A program made the translations under genes and the position numbers. Below, piece by piece: positions 17,545 through 25,137 of a stretch of DNA of 64,000 nt (its first letter is position 1; the number at the start of each line of letters is the position of its first letter). The DNA is taken from assembly GCF_026015965.1 (NCBI RefSeq), contig NZ_CP110383.1, forward strand, positions 2,172,051 through 2,236,050, written 5' to 3'. The DNA is from Selenomonas sputigena (GTDB lineage: Bacteria > Bacillota > Negativicutes > Selenomonadales > Selenomonadaceae). The notes beneath the pieces were generated by a model, which was not told the origin of the DNA, did no database searches, and saw nothing but the letters and a program-made list of their open reading frames with translations.

Positions 17545-18567
17545 ATGGGGAAAATAAAAAAAAGCGTTGCCGCGCTTCTCTTAGGAGCGGCGGGACTCTT
17601 CGGGCTGCAGCAGATGCCCTTTATCGCAGATGCGCCAAAGGATGCCGCGGCACGCACCGCCGTCGTGCCGGAAACGGCGATGGTCGATCTTACGCAAGCG
17701 CTCGGCCGCTATGCACGCGTCCGTAAGGAAGACTTCCTGCTCGTCGGCAACGGCCCCGTGGGGCTTCTGGAAGTGACGGAGGACAATCCCGAGGAAAACG
17801 TCGCACGGCTCATCGGAACGCTCGACGGCATCCTCATGGAGTCAGTCTTCTATGACGGCTATGAGGAAGAAGGAGAGATGCCCGAGCGGCGCGATGCAGA
17901 GACGGAAGAATACCTCGCCGCCATGCTGCGAAAGCCGCTGCTCGCAGGACGCTCCGTCTTCACGCTCGACTATGTGAAGGGCGAGAAAATCGCCGAGGTG
18001 GAAGCGCTCGGACATGCGGCCGGCTACATCTCAGAAGCCGGCGACCGCCTCTTGGATGTGATTCCTGCGCATGCGCCGCAGGAAGAAAATGCGGCGGACG
18101 TCACGCGCCTCAAGCAGGTGAAAAACTTCCTCGCGCTGTTGAACCCCGAGCATTTTCCCACGCGCGAAGCCTACCTCGACGCGCTCGCCGCGACGAACTA
18201 CGACCTCCTGATCATCGACCTCTACTATGGCGACCGCCCGCTCACACCTGCAGAAACCGCCCGCCTCAAGCACAAGGCGAATGGCGGCCGCCGCCTCGTC
18301 CTCTCTTACATGAGCGTCGGCGAAGCGGCGGATTACCGCCCCTATTGGAAAAAGGAATGGGACAGCGAGCGTCCGCACTGGCTCGCCGAGCCGAATCCCG
18401 AATGGCCGGGCAGCTACAAGGCGCGCTATTGGTCAAGAGAATGGCACGACATCCTCTACGGCAGGGAGGACGCCTACCTCGACCGCATCATCGCCGCCGG
18501 CTTCGACGGCGCCTTCCTCGACGTCATGGACGCGTGGCAGTATTTCAAGGAATCGAGGACGAAATAG
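17545..18567 (+). CDS. GH114/TM1410-like glycoside hydrolase, last gene of the Pel operon
   Basis: This 340-residue exported protein has a hydrophobic N-terminus (about 5-22). A poorly known segment follows, then a TIM-barrel domain from about residue 180. The family pattern is clear: LLIIDLYYGD, RLVLSYMSVGEAADYRPYW, YKARYWSREWH and GFDGAFLDVMDAW, with acidic residues at strand ends. GH114 enzymes are endo-alpha-1,4-polygalactosaminidases, and PelA carries an analogous hydrolase domain, so this protein likely trims Pel. The ATG at 17545 follows AAGGAG; a GTG two codons earlier overlaps it. The gap from the previous gene is 24 bp. Confidence 0.85.
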   Translation: MGKIKKSVAALLLGAAGLFGLQQMPFIADAPKDAAARTAVVPETAMVDLTQALGRYARVRKEDFLLVGNGPVGLLEVTEDNPEENVARLIGTLDGILMESVFYDGYEEEGEMPERRDAETEEYLAAMLRKPLLAGRSVFTLDYVKGEKIAEVEALGHAAGYISEAGDRLLDVIPAHAPQEENAADVTRLKQVKNFLALLNPEHFPTREAYLDALAATNYDLLIIDLYYGDRPLTPAETARLKHKANGGRRLVLSYMSVGEAADYRPYWKKEWDSERPHWLAEPNPEWPGSYKARYWSREWHDILYGREDAYLDRIIAAGFDGAFLDVMDAWQYFKESRTK

Positions 18568-18621
18568 CTCTGTCTGATCGGCGCTGTAAATTTCCATAAA
18601 AAAGCCGGAGAAGAATTTTCT

Positions 18622-18650
18622 TTGAAAAAATCTTTCTTTTGTTCTATAAT
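18622..18650 (+). promoter_or_regulatory. Strong promoter for the PAS-GGDEF gene
   Basis: TTGAAA, a 17-bp spacer and TATAAT. It shows that the downstream gene is transcribed on its own and not only as the tail of the Pel operon. Confidence 0.75.
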
Positions 18651-18725
18651 GAAAGAAAGGCTGTTTCACAGCGGTAGGGATTTATACTCGTCTCGAACTG
18701 CAGCGGCCGGATAGGAGTTTTACCG

Positions 18726-19742
18726 ATGAAAAGCACCGACATGAGAAGGAAGCGCTCGCTGAAAGTCAGCGGGGCGCACCCTATGGAAACCTTGGACATT
18801 CCTCAACCCATGCCGCAAGAAGCGAAGAAAGAGACAAAGGGGCGGGAGGAGGCGTGCAGAGAGGCGATATTACGCGTCTTCTTGGAAAAGACAAATGTGA
18901 TCGCTTACCGCTACGAAGTGGCGAAAGACGAAACGACGCTCTGGCAGGCTGCTCCTGGCGAAGAAATGAAAGAAGCACATAGGGCAAACTTCTACGACTA
19001 TTTTACCAATGAAGTGCTCGCGGATGCCGACCAGCGCGAGGAAGTGCTCGCACGCTTGACAGACGCCTGCCGGAGGATTCGCGACGATGTCGTCGAGTAT
19101 CGGGTCAAGACGAAAGACGGCAGTCCGCTTTGGCGGCGCACGTCGTATCGCAGCTTGGCGGCAGAGGACGGACAGATCTATGCGGTCGTCGGACTCATGG
19201 AGGATCTGCACGATACTACGCACATGATGGAGCGGCAGGAGGCACAGCTGAAACGCGATCCGCAGACGAGGCTCTTTGACCGCGAGGGGCTGGAACTTCT
19301 CGTCAACCATCAGCTCTTGAACCTCTTGCGCGGCGAGAAGGGTGTGCTCTTCATCGTTGGCATCGACGACTACGAAGAGCTTTGTGAAGCGTTGGGCGAG
19401 TCAGCATGCAATGGCTACATCGGCACGCTCTCAGACTCCGTTCGTGCGGACTTCCGAGGCGTCGATGTCTTCGGGCGCGTCAAAAGAGATGAGGTTGCCG
19501 TCTTCATCTCGGGACGCATCTCCATCGATATCATCGAAAAGCGTGCGCAGCGCATTCTTGATCTCTTCCTGCGCGTGCAACCGCAGGACCATGCGCCGGT
19601 ATCATTCAGCATGGGTATATCGGTCACGGGATCGCCTGCAGAGACGTTTGATCACATGGTCGATGAGGCGGAGGAAGCCATGCTGTCAGCGCGTAGGTTC
19701 GGGCCGAACCGCTGCCGCATGTACGACGAGATCAAGGGATGA
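18726..19742 (+). CDS. PAS domain protein with degenerate GGDEF domain
   Basis: This 338-residue soluble protein has a variable N-terminus (1-45), a PAS-like domain (about 50-165, EYRVKTKDGSPLWRRTSYRSL) and a GGDEF-fold domain (about 178-335). The active-site motif reads KRDEV (GRVKRDEVAVFIS) in place of GGDEF. The usual inhibitory RxxD is replaced by VRADFRGVDVFG. It is therefore probably not a cyclase. It may be a sensor, a GTP or c-di-GMP binder, or a partner for another cyclase. Its place directly after the Pel genes suggests a role in Pel control. The ATG follows AGGAG and the gene has its own promoter. Confidence 0.85.
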   Translation: MKSTDMRRKRSLKVSGAHPMETLDIPQPMPQEAKKETKGREEACREAILRVFLEKTNVIAYRYEVAKDETTLWQAAPGEEMKEAHRANFYDYFTNEVLADADQREEVLARLTDACRRIRDDVVEYRVKTKDGSPLWRRTSYRSLAAEDGQIYAVVGLMEDLHDTTHMMERQEAQLKRDPQTRLFDREGLELLVNHQLLNLLRGEKGVLFIVGIDDYEELCEALGESACNGYIGTLSDSVRADFRGVDVFGRVKRDEVAVFISGRISIDIIEKRAQRILDLFLRVQPQDHAPVSFSMGISVTGSPAETFDHMVDEAEEAMLSARRFGPNRCRMYDEIKG

Positions 19743-19765
19743 GGTTTATTCTTGATATGAAAAAA

Positions 19766-19798
19766 GAGGGGCTTCCCAGCGGAAGCCCCTCTTTTTCT
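19766..19798. terminator. Bidirectional terminator
   Basis: An 11-bp stem (GAGGGGCTTCC with its complement) and a 4-nt loop, with T runs on both strands. It lies between the convergent PAS-GGDEF and NTF2-like genes. Confidence 0.85.
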
Positions 19799-19799
19799 G

Positions 19800-20231
19800 T
19801 CAGATCTGCTGGCGTTCGTTTGTGATCGGCATGCCCGAGATATGAGCGTGCAGGATCTTCCAGCCTTCCTGCGAGGTGCGGCGGTACATCTGGCTCGTGC
19901 GTCCCTTATGCTCGATCTCCGTGCCATCGGAGCGCAGCTTGCCGTGAAAGTCCCATGTGTACATGGCAATCGCCGTATCGCGGTAGACTTCGATCTCGAG
20001 GTCGCGGAACTCGAAGTGACGCTCCGTGTAGAGCTTCTGCAGGCGATCAATGTAGAAGTGCTGCCGGATGTTCTCCCAGCCGATGTCCTCCCCGCGCGGG
20101 TGCACCATGGACGTCTTCGGTCCTGATTGCCAGATGCTGTCTGCAAGCGCCGTGTTTGCATCATTCAGCGTCTTTTTGTAGAGATCGACGAACTCCTCTA
20201 CGATGGCGGCGTCTCCTTCACGAACTGTCAT
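19800..20231 (-). CDS. NTF2/SnoaL-like domain protein
   Basis: This 143-residue cytosolic protein has the fold of nuclear transport factor 2/ketosteroid isomerase relatives. An N-terminal helix holds VEEFVDLYKKTLN, followed by the FRDLEIEVYRDTAIAMYTW strand pair and a final RTSQMYRRTSQEGWKILHAH strand. Members of this group serve as enzymes or binding domains, and the ligand cannot be predicted. The ATG at 20231 follows AAAGGAGG. It is a single gene, bounded by a terminator on one side and a repeat remnant on the other. Confidence 0.8.
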   Translation of the reverse strand: MTVREGDAAIVEEFVDLYKKTLNDANTALADSIWQSGPKTSMVHPRGEDIGWENIRQHFYIDRLQKLYTERHFEFRDLEIEVYRDTAIAMYTWDFHGKLRSDGTEIEHKGRTSQMYRRTSQEGWKILHAHISGMPITNERQQI

Positions 20232-20354
20232 GGACGATTCCTCCTTTGGATGGGGAGAGTGACCGTATGGAGCAAGAACCCCGTTCGGGGCAAAGGGTCA
20301 CACTGCCCGATGTTGAAATTTCCACAATCATCTGTTTTTATTTTACCATGAAAA

Positions 20355-20396
20355 TCCAAGAGGTCAAGTCCGAAGGGCGCAGACTGATTGGCTAAG
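20355..20396 (+). repeat. Partial copy of the 118-bp repeat unit
   Basis: The stretch resembling CCAAGAGGCAAGTCCGAAGG followed by CGCAGACTGATTGG matches the first third of the unit arrayed at 35315-35900. It is a decayed partial copy. Confidence 0.6.
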
Positions 20397-20508
20397 CTTC
20401 GGTAAGATATGTTATACTAGCATTGACGTATCTAGCCCTCTATAGACTTTAGCGCAGAGGAGCCGCTGCCCGAATGCGCCACATGAAGGAAAGGGAAAAT
20501 CGCATACA

Positions 20509-21135
20509 ATGAAAACACCGCTTCACTATCAAATTTCCGAATACGACTGCGGACCGACATCCATGCTCAATGCCATGAGCTTCCTCTTCTCGCGTGAGGA
20601 ACTGCCGCCCGAAATCCTGCGCAATACGATGCTCTACTGCCTCGACTGTTACGGAAAGGAGGGACACCCTGGCAAGAGCGGCACCTCGTGCATGGCGATG
20701 ATGTTCCTGTCGAACTGGCTCGACGGCTTCGGCAGGGCAGGTCTGCTCCCTGTATCGAGCCGCTATCTTCGCGGCGAGGAAGTATTCATCGGGAAAGGCA
20801 GCCGACTCAACGACGCGCTGTGTCGCAAAGGCGTCGCCGTCGTGCGCCTGTGGTTCGAGGTCGAGCACTATGTGCTCATGACGGGCATCGAGGATGAGGA
20901 AATCCTGCTCTTCGATCCCTATTATCAGGAAGAGCCGTTCAAGGGTGCAGAGTCTTCTGTGCGCATAGATCTGAAGCATCCCTTATGGTACAACCGCCGC
21001 GTCCCTTTCTCCTTCTTCAACTGTGAGACGCAGGAGCTGTACGCACTCGGAGAGAAAGATACGCGCGAAGCCGTACTGCTCTTCAACGATACGACGAAGC
21101 TCACGGCAGAGAAATCCATCGAATACTTCATCTGA
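20509..21135 (+). CDS. C39-like cysteine peptidase domain protein
   Basis: This 208-residue protein resembles the papain-like C39/C39_2 fold used by bacteriocin leader peptidases and related proteins. It shows YDCGPTSMLNAM (catalytic Cys near residue 11 with oxyanion Gln/Asp region), a His in WFEVEHYVLMTG and Asp in LLFDPYY. There is no signal peptide or ABC transporter part, so it is likely a stand-alone cytosolic peptidase-like protein of unknown substrate. A TATACT hexamer about 90 nt upstream may be its promoter. A terminator hairpin follows. Confidence 0.8.
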   Translation: MKTPLHYQISEYDCGPTSMLNAMSFLFSREELPPEILRNTMLYCLDCYGKEGHPGKSGTSCMAMMFLSNWLDGFGRAGLLPVSSRYLRGEEVFIGKGSRLNDALCRKGVAVVRLWFEVEHYVLMTGIEDEEILLFDPYYQEEPFKGAESSVRIDLKHPLWYNRRVPFSFFNCETQELYALGEKDTREAVLLFNDTTKLTAEKSIEYFI

Positions 21136-21166
21136 ACGATGGATTGACCGCGCAGATCGCATCAAA

Positions 21167-21208
21167 AAAGCCGCTGCATGTCCGAAAGGTTCATGCAGCG
21201 GCTTTCTT
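21167..21208 (+). terminator. Intrinsic terminator
   Basis: A 14-bp stem AAAGCCGCTGCATG with its complement, followed by a short T-rich run, after the C39-like gene. Confidence 0.8.
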
Positions 21209-21217
21209 TACGGCAAA

Positions 21218-21302
21218 CTAGACGCACAAACGTCCACTTCGCGGACAAAAGTGCGCCGCCCTTAATGAAAGTTCCGAGAAGCTATGTCATACGGGCGCAG
21301 AC
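21218..21302. repeat. Dispersed repeat, copy 1 (related to 62153-62256)
   Basis: The segment CGCACAAACGTCCAC, a small hairpin and CCGCCCTTAATGAAAGTT recurs at 62153-62256. Both copies end in a segment like CGCAGACTTTCAT. The bactofilin gene ends at its edge. Confidence 0.65.
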
Positions 21303-21304
21303 TT

Positions 21305-21805
21305 TCATTTTTTCTCTGCCTTCGTCGATGATTTCAGCTGCGCCGCCATCTTCGACGATGATTTCGCCGAAGTGTCTGCGGAAGACGCTTGTTCCTGCAA
21401 CGGTCTTGCCGCAGGCTGCGGGCGCACTTTCAGTTCAATGCCGGCGCGCGGGTTCATTTCGCTGCGCCCCTTGAAGATACCGCCGTCCTCGATCTGGAAA
21501 GCGTTGACCTTGACATCGCCGATGAGCTGCCCTTCGCTGTGGATCGTCAGTCCCTCTTCCGTCTGCGCGTTGCCGTGTACCGTGCCCGATACGTCAAGCG
21601 AGCGCGCAGAGACGTTACCCGTGACCATGCCTGTCTCTCCGACGATTACGGAGCCGGAGAGTTTTAGCTCACCCTCGATCTCCCCGTCGATGCGCAGATT
21701 TCCCGTGCCGCTGACCTCGCCATGAATCTTCGTATTCTTGCCGATGATCGTTTCTATATCGCCTGAGGCGGAACTGTCATCGCGCCTTTTCATCACACCA
21801 AACAT
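21305..21805 (-). CDS. Bactofilin
   Basis: This 166-residue polymer-forming cytoskeletal protein (DUF583) has a central right-handed beta-helix (about 20-115). It repeats short turns such as IHGEVSGTGNLRIDGEIEGEL and ends in a disordered Ala/Lys/Ser tail. Bactofilins form membrane-linked filaments that place cell-wall enzymes. The neighbour 14 bp upstream on the same strand is an M23 endopeptidase, the standard partner. The start follows GGGGAG. Confidence 0.93.
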   Translation of the reverse strand: MFGVMKRRDDSSASGDIETIIGKNTKIHGEVSGTGNLRIDGEIEGELKLSGSVIVGETGMVTGNVSARSLDVSGTVHGNAQTEEGLTIHSEGQLIGDVKVNAFQIEDGGIFKGRSEMNPRAGIELKVRPQPAARPLQEQASSADTSAKSSSKMAAQLKSSTKAEKK

Positions 21806-21819
21806 AGACTCCCCACTTC

Positions 21820-22746
21820 CTATAGATAGCTTGCCGGATTCACCGTCTCGCCATTGACATGGATCTCATAGTGGACATGCGGCCCCGTCGAAAAACCCGT
21901 GCTGCCCATATAGGCGATCACATCACCGCGCTTCACATGCTGTCCCTCGTGCACCAAGACTTCGGACGCATGACCGTAGCGCGTGAGGATGCCGTTGCCA
22001 TGGTCAATATCGACCATGTTGCCGTAGCCGCCTCCATTCCAGCCAGCCGCCGTCACGACGCCGTCCGCCGTCGCCACGATGGGCGTCCCCATATCGTTGG
22101 CGATGTCGATGCCTGGATGGAAGTCCGTGCCGTTCCAACGCCAGCCGAAGGGTGACGATATGTCGCCCGATGTCGGCCAGCCCGAAGGGACATTTCCCGG
22201 CACGCTCGTCCGCGCCATCTTATCCTTTTCGGCCGCACGCGCCGCCGCTTCTTCTCGCTGCTTCTCATATCTCGCTTCAAGCTTCGCGAGGCTTTCGCGC
22301 CGCTCAGGCAAACCGCGCGACACCGCATCGAGTGCACGTCGCACCTGCGAGACTTCCGCCGGCACAGCCGGCCCACCTTGCCCCGTATGCTTAGCAGACT
22401 CGTCCGCCGCCCCCTCATCGAGCAGACGGCGCAGCGTCTTCTCGCGTTCTGTGAGCTTTTCCATCTCGCTCTGCAGATTTTGCGCCTCCTTGGCAAGCTC
22501 CTTCAGCTCCGCCTGGCGGCCCGTCTCAGCGGGCGTCTCCGCCTTCGCGTCCGCCGCTTCGCTCCAAAGGCTGTACGATACATAGCCGAATCCCGCCAGT
22601 AAAACCACACCAAGAGCTGCCAGAGCGCACGCCAGAAGCTTCAGCCTCCGAACCGAGAAGCTGTAGCTTCGCACTGTCTCGCCCTGGTGCGGGATGACCT
22701 TCAGCGTATACTCACGCTTGTCCGGCTTCTTTCCTTTCGTATTCAA
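21820..22746 (-). CDS. M23 family metallopeptidase
   Basis: This protein of about 308 residues cuts peptidoglycan cross-bridges outside the inner membrane. One transmembrane helix (about 30-55) leads to a coiled coil (75-165) and a LytM/M23 domain (about 190-305). The zinc ligands are visible: HPGIDIAND and the HVHYEIHVN pair. It forms an operon with the bactofilin. The TTG at 22746 is preferred because GGGGGA lies 7 nt upstream; a TTG five codons earlier lacks a site. Confidence 0.9.
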   Translation of the reverse strand: MNTKGKKPDKREYTLKVIPHQGETVRSYSFSVRRLKLLACALAALGVVLLAGFGYVSYSLWSEAADAKAETPAETGRQAELKELAKEAQNLQSEMEKLTEREKTLRRLLDEGAADESAKHTGQGGPAVPAEVSQVRRALDAVSRGLPERRESLAKLEARYEKQREEAAARAAEKDKMARTSVPGNVPSGWPTSGDISSPFGWRWNGTDFHPGIDIANDMGTPIVATADGVVTAAGWNGGGYGNMVDIDHGNGILTRYGHASEVLVHEGQHVKRGDVIAYMGSTGFSTGPHVHYEIHVNGETVNPASYL

Positions 22747-22838
22747 GCCATGATCCCCCAACGATTTTGAAGAATGATACTACTTTTTCTCATACAGTTA
22801 TCATTATAGCATAGAAGAAAAGAGAAGATCAAACGTTT

Positions 22839-23123
22839 TAGGGAAACGCTGATAAAATGAAGTTGCCCAGATTTACACAGATGCGCTGTATCTATAGCGG
22901 TCAACGTCAGCCAATCATGCGGCGCACTTCGCGCTTGCATTCTTGGGACGTTTTCGCATACGAGCCGTTGCCCAATCGCCTGCGTCCTTCGGACTTGGCT
23001 CTTGGACGGCTCAGCAAGGAGACAAACCACAGGCGTAGCGGTGCTACGTCGAGGATTTATCGACGACGAGAGGACAGCGCAGATGTGTGAAGATGGGTGG
23101 CTGAATTTATCAGTGATTCCTTA
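22839..23123. mobile_element. MITE copy 1, with a nested repeat unit
   Basis: A 285-bp non-coding element with inverted ends: TAGGGAAACGCTGATAAA on the left and the complement of TAAGGAATCACTGATAAA on the right. It matches the 165-bp element at 52670-52834 except for an extra block of about 119 bp at 22896-23014. It has no transposase of its own, so it is called a miniature inverted-repeat element. Confidence 0.8.
22896..23014 (-). repeat. 118-bp repeat unit inserted inside the MITE
   Basis: This block is absent from the MITE at 52670. It is the reverse complement of the unit tandemly repeated at 35315-35900, closest to the diverged fifth copy there. Its exact fit into the MITE shows that the unit itself can move or be copied. 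Confidence 0.75.
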
Positions 23124-23174
23124 GTTGTATCTGCTGTAAATCTGTCATACCGCACCGATTTCCATCACAAAGAA

Positions 23175-23322
23175 AAGTAGAGAGAACTGCCGAAACAATT
23201 CTCTCTACTTCCGAGCAGCGGCGAGTTTCCCTACCCTCGCCGACGGTCAACTCCGCTGTATCTTTATTGTCCCCAAACGGAAGGGATGGCCATAGCCGCT
23301 CGTAACAGCCATATATTCTCTT
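23175..23322 (-). ncRNA. Candidate small transcript of about 150 nt with own promoter and terminator
   Basis: A strong minus-strand promoter (23329-23357) is followed by a short ORF and a hairpin CGGCGAG...CTCGCCG (23219-23242). A 12-bp terminator hairpin at 23175-23210 with a T-rich tail ends it. The unit is self-contained in an otherwise empty region. It may be a small RNA, a peptide gene or part of a type I toxin-antitoxin locus. No known family was recognised. Confidence 0.55.
23247..23312 (-). CDS. Possible 21-residue peptide in the small transcript
   Basis: ATG at 23312, preceded by AAGAGA, encodes a short peptide beginning MAVTSGYGHPF and ending KIQRS. Its place at the 5' end of the candidate transcript fits translation, but there is no protein-level support. 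The peptide is not hydrophobic, so it is unlike a membrane toxin. Confidence 0.35.
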   Translation of the reverse strand: MAVTSGYGHPFRLGTIKIQRS

Positions 23323-23328
23323 AACCTA

Positions 23329-23357
23329 AAGATACATGATGGCGTCTTCTCTGTCAA
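23329..23357 (-). promoter_or_regulatory. Near-consensus promoter
   Basis: TTGACA, a 17-bp spacer and TATCTT on the minus strand. It drives the candidate small transcript ending at 23175. Confidence 0.7.
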
Positions 23358-23632
23358 GGATTTTCTTGGGAGAGACTTATTCTGAGTGAGGCTTCACTAT
23401 CGTCAAACGCTATGGTAATATCGGTAACTCAAACTTCGCACATCAAAAACGTTGCACTTGACTTGACAATTCGCGCTCAAAATCGCCATTTTCTCGACCG
23501 CGCTCGTTCTCGGAAATAGGTCGATGTGCTTGTTCCTACTATATAATGCAGGTGCACAGATTTTCCAATCGCCTCAAGACTTCGCTCTGAGGGAATAAGT
23601 CAAAATACCCGCGATTCCCCATCCACTCAACT
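23358..23632. other. Intergenic stretch without a recognised gene
   Basis: The DNA between the small transcript and the 3' end of the Fic gene holds no convincing ORF, hairpin with T run, or repeat. Confidence 0.4.
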
Positions 23633-24730
23633 CTATTGCTGCCGGAAGTGATACTTGCCTTTTCCGTGTCCGGTCACCGGTTCAATGACTCCATGTTCTA
23701 CCATTTCCTTCAGAAGATCAGAGGCTCTGGATGCTTTAATATCAATCGCCTTCATTACATCTGACCGCCCAAAGATCGTCTGTCCCGGAAATGCCTCACG
23801 CAGCTTCAAAATATGGCTTGCAGTTTTCGGTTGAAAAACAGCTTCAATGTCCGGTTTTAGATCGTTAATGTCCGGTTTTGCAATTTCAATGTCCGGTTTT
23901 TCTGCTTCCTTAAAGATGCCGCTAATGTGCAATGTCCGGTTATGCAACGGATGATTCTCGTTCAGCAGGAGATTGCGGAGGAATACTTCAAGGAATTCCG
24001 TCGTTTCGTGAATGCCGTTCTTCAGGTCATTGTAATTTGCCCTGACCAGCGAATTACGAAAATACCAAGCATTCTCAGCAAAAATATCGTTTGTCACATC
24101 AAAGCCCAATGTACGCAGATACTTGATAAAGAATACCGCTGTCGTTCTGGTGTTGCCCTCACCGAAAACATGGATCTGCCACAGTCTTGAAATAAAAAAC
24201 GCAAGATGGTGGATGATCTCATCCATCGAGAGGTTCTTATAAGAGAAATTCTTCTCCTCCGAAAAATCATAGTCCAATGTCGCCCGCAGCTCCGTGGCGC
24301 TGCCGTAGAGTACAGTCGCGCCATTTAAGACCCATTCCTTCTTCGTGATGTTGTAATCCCGAATGCGACCGGCGTGGGAATAGATACCGGTAAACAGCTT
24401 TCTGTGAATAGAGATGTATTCATTCGGCGTGAAACTAAAGGCACGCTCGGAAAGCAGCGCAGCAATCCGTGCGGATACCTTGTCGGCCTCCTCAGTACGA
24501 TCTGACGCATCACGAGTGGGATTTTCCTCGTAGTAGGTCTGCAAAAGCGCATTTGCCTCTTCAAAGGAAATCTCGCCCTCGATATTCCGGACGGCAGTAT
24601 GAACCAGATATTCTGATGTCTTCAGCCCGTCAACTGCCTGAAGACCTATGGCCGTATGCCATGCATAGCCCTTGTCCCGCTTTGCAGGCTCGGATTCTTT
24701 GATATATTCCTTAAATGGATCTTTGTTCAC
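23633..24730 (-). CDS. Fic family protein (putative adenylyltransferase)
   Basis: This 365-residue protein has an N-terminal helical region (GLQAVDGLKTSEYL ... NIEGEIS, about 25-60), a Fic core with HVFGEGNTRT (about 195-205), and a C-terminal winged-helix-like end (DIKASRASDLLKEM). Fic enzymes transfer AMP to target hydroxyls, and HxFx(D/E)GNxR is the active-site loop; here one Gly of the common GNGR is Thr. The IEGE motif may act as the built-in inhibitory helix. A linker (about 275-305) repeats KPDI several times, mirrored in DNA by repeats of the same 12-mer. The start is a GTG after GAGGTGAT. Confidence 0.88.
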   Translation of the reverse strand: MNKDPFKEYIKESEPAKRDKGYAWHTAIGLQAVDGLKTSEYLVHTAVRNIEGEISFEEANALLQTYYEENPTRDASDRTEEADKVSARIAALLSERAFSFTPNEYISIHRKLFTGIYSHAGRIRDYNITKKEWVLNGATVLYGSATELRATLDYDFSEEKNFSYKNLSMDEIIHHLAFFISRLWQIHVFGEGNTRTTAVFFIKYLRTLGFDVTNDIFAENAWYFRNSLVRANYNDLKNGIHETTEFLEVFLRNLLLNENHPLHNRTLHISGIFKEAEKPDIEIAKPDINDLKPDIEAVFQPKTASHILKLREAFPGQTIFGRSDVMKAIDIKASRASDLLKEMVEHGVIEPVTGHGKGKYHFRQQ

Positions 24731-24904
24731 TCCATATCACCTCGCTTTTTTGCCCATGCCATAAATCCACCGCTTCCGCAGGTCTCGTCATCCCTTCATG
24801 GCATGAGCCTCCATTGGATATTTTTTGTTTGACACTTAAAATTATACCAAATGGATGTCGCTCATGCTATTTTATTTGCCAAGACGATAGATACTTCAAG
24901 GGTT

Positions 24905-25055
24905 ACAGCAGATTATTCATCTGCGACGTTTGAGTTTGTTACTCTTCGTTATTCTAGCAGTTCTCTTAACAAGAAAGTAACCGCCCCTCGTCCCTGACGT
25001 GTGGCGGTTAATTCCTAAAACATATAGGGGCACTGACCGTCTGTCGGCAGTCCCT
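24905..25055 (+). pseudogene. Decayed holin-like (Hol_Tox type) toxin locus with 3' hairpins
   Basis: The region 24926-24980 can be read as TFEF, then after a one-base slip LLFVILAVLLTRK and a stop. This resembles the putative holin-like toxin peptides of Firmicutes. It is followed by the hairpins usual for such loci: TAACCGCC with GGCGGTTA (24978-25010), and a second stem with a T run (25027-25057). No intact start or frame remains. The match is from memory of the family and is tentative. Confidence 0.35.
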
Positions 25056-25137
25056 TTTCTATACTTATTGTAGAGCGTTTCCGTCCCTGCGTCAACACCC
25101 TGCTGCGCCTTTCATCGATGCAGGCTGCGCCCCTGCG

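Noticed and set aside
24715-24933. Plus-strand 72-residue ORF next to the Fic start
   Set aside because: No ribosome binding site, odd composition, and it overlaps the Fic promoter region.
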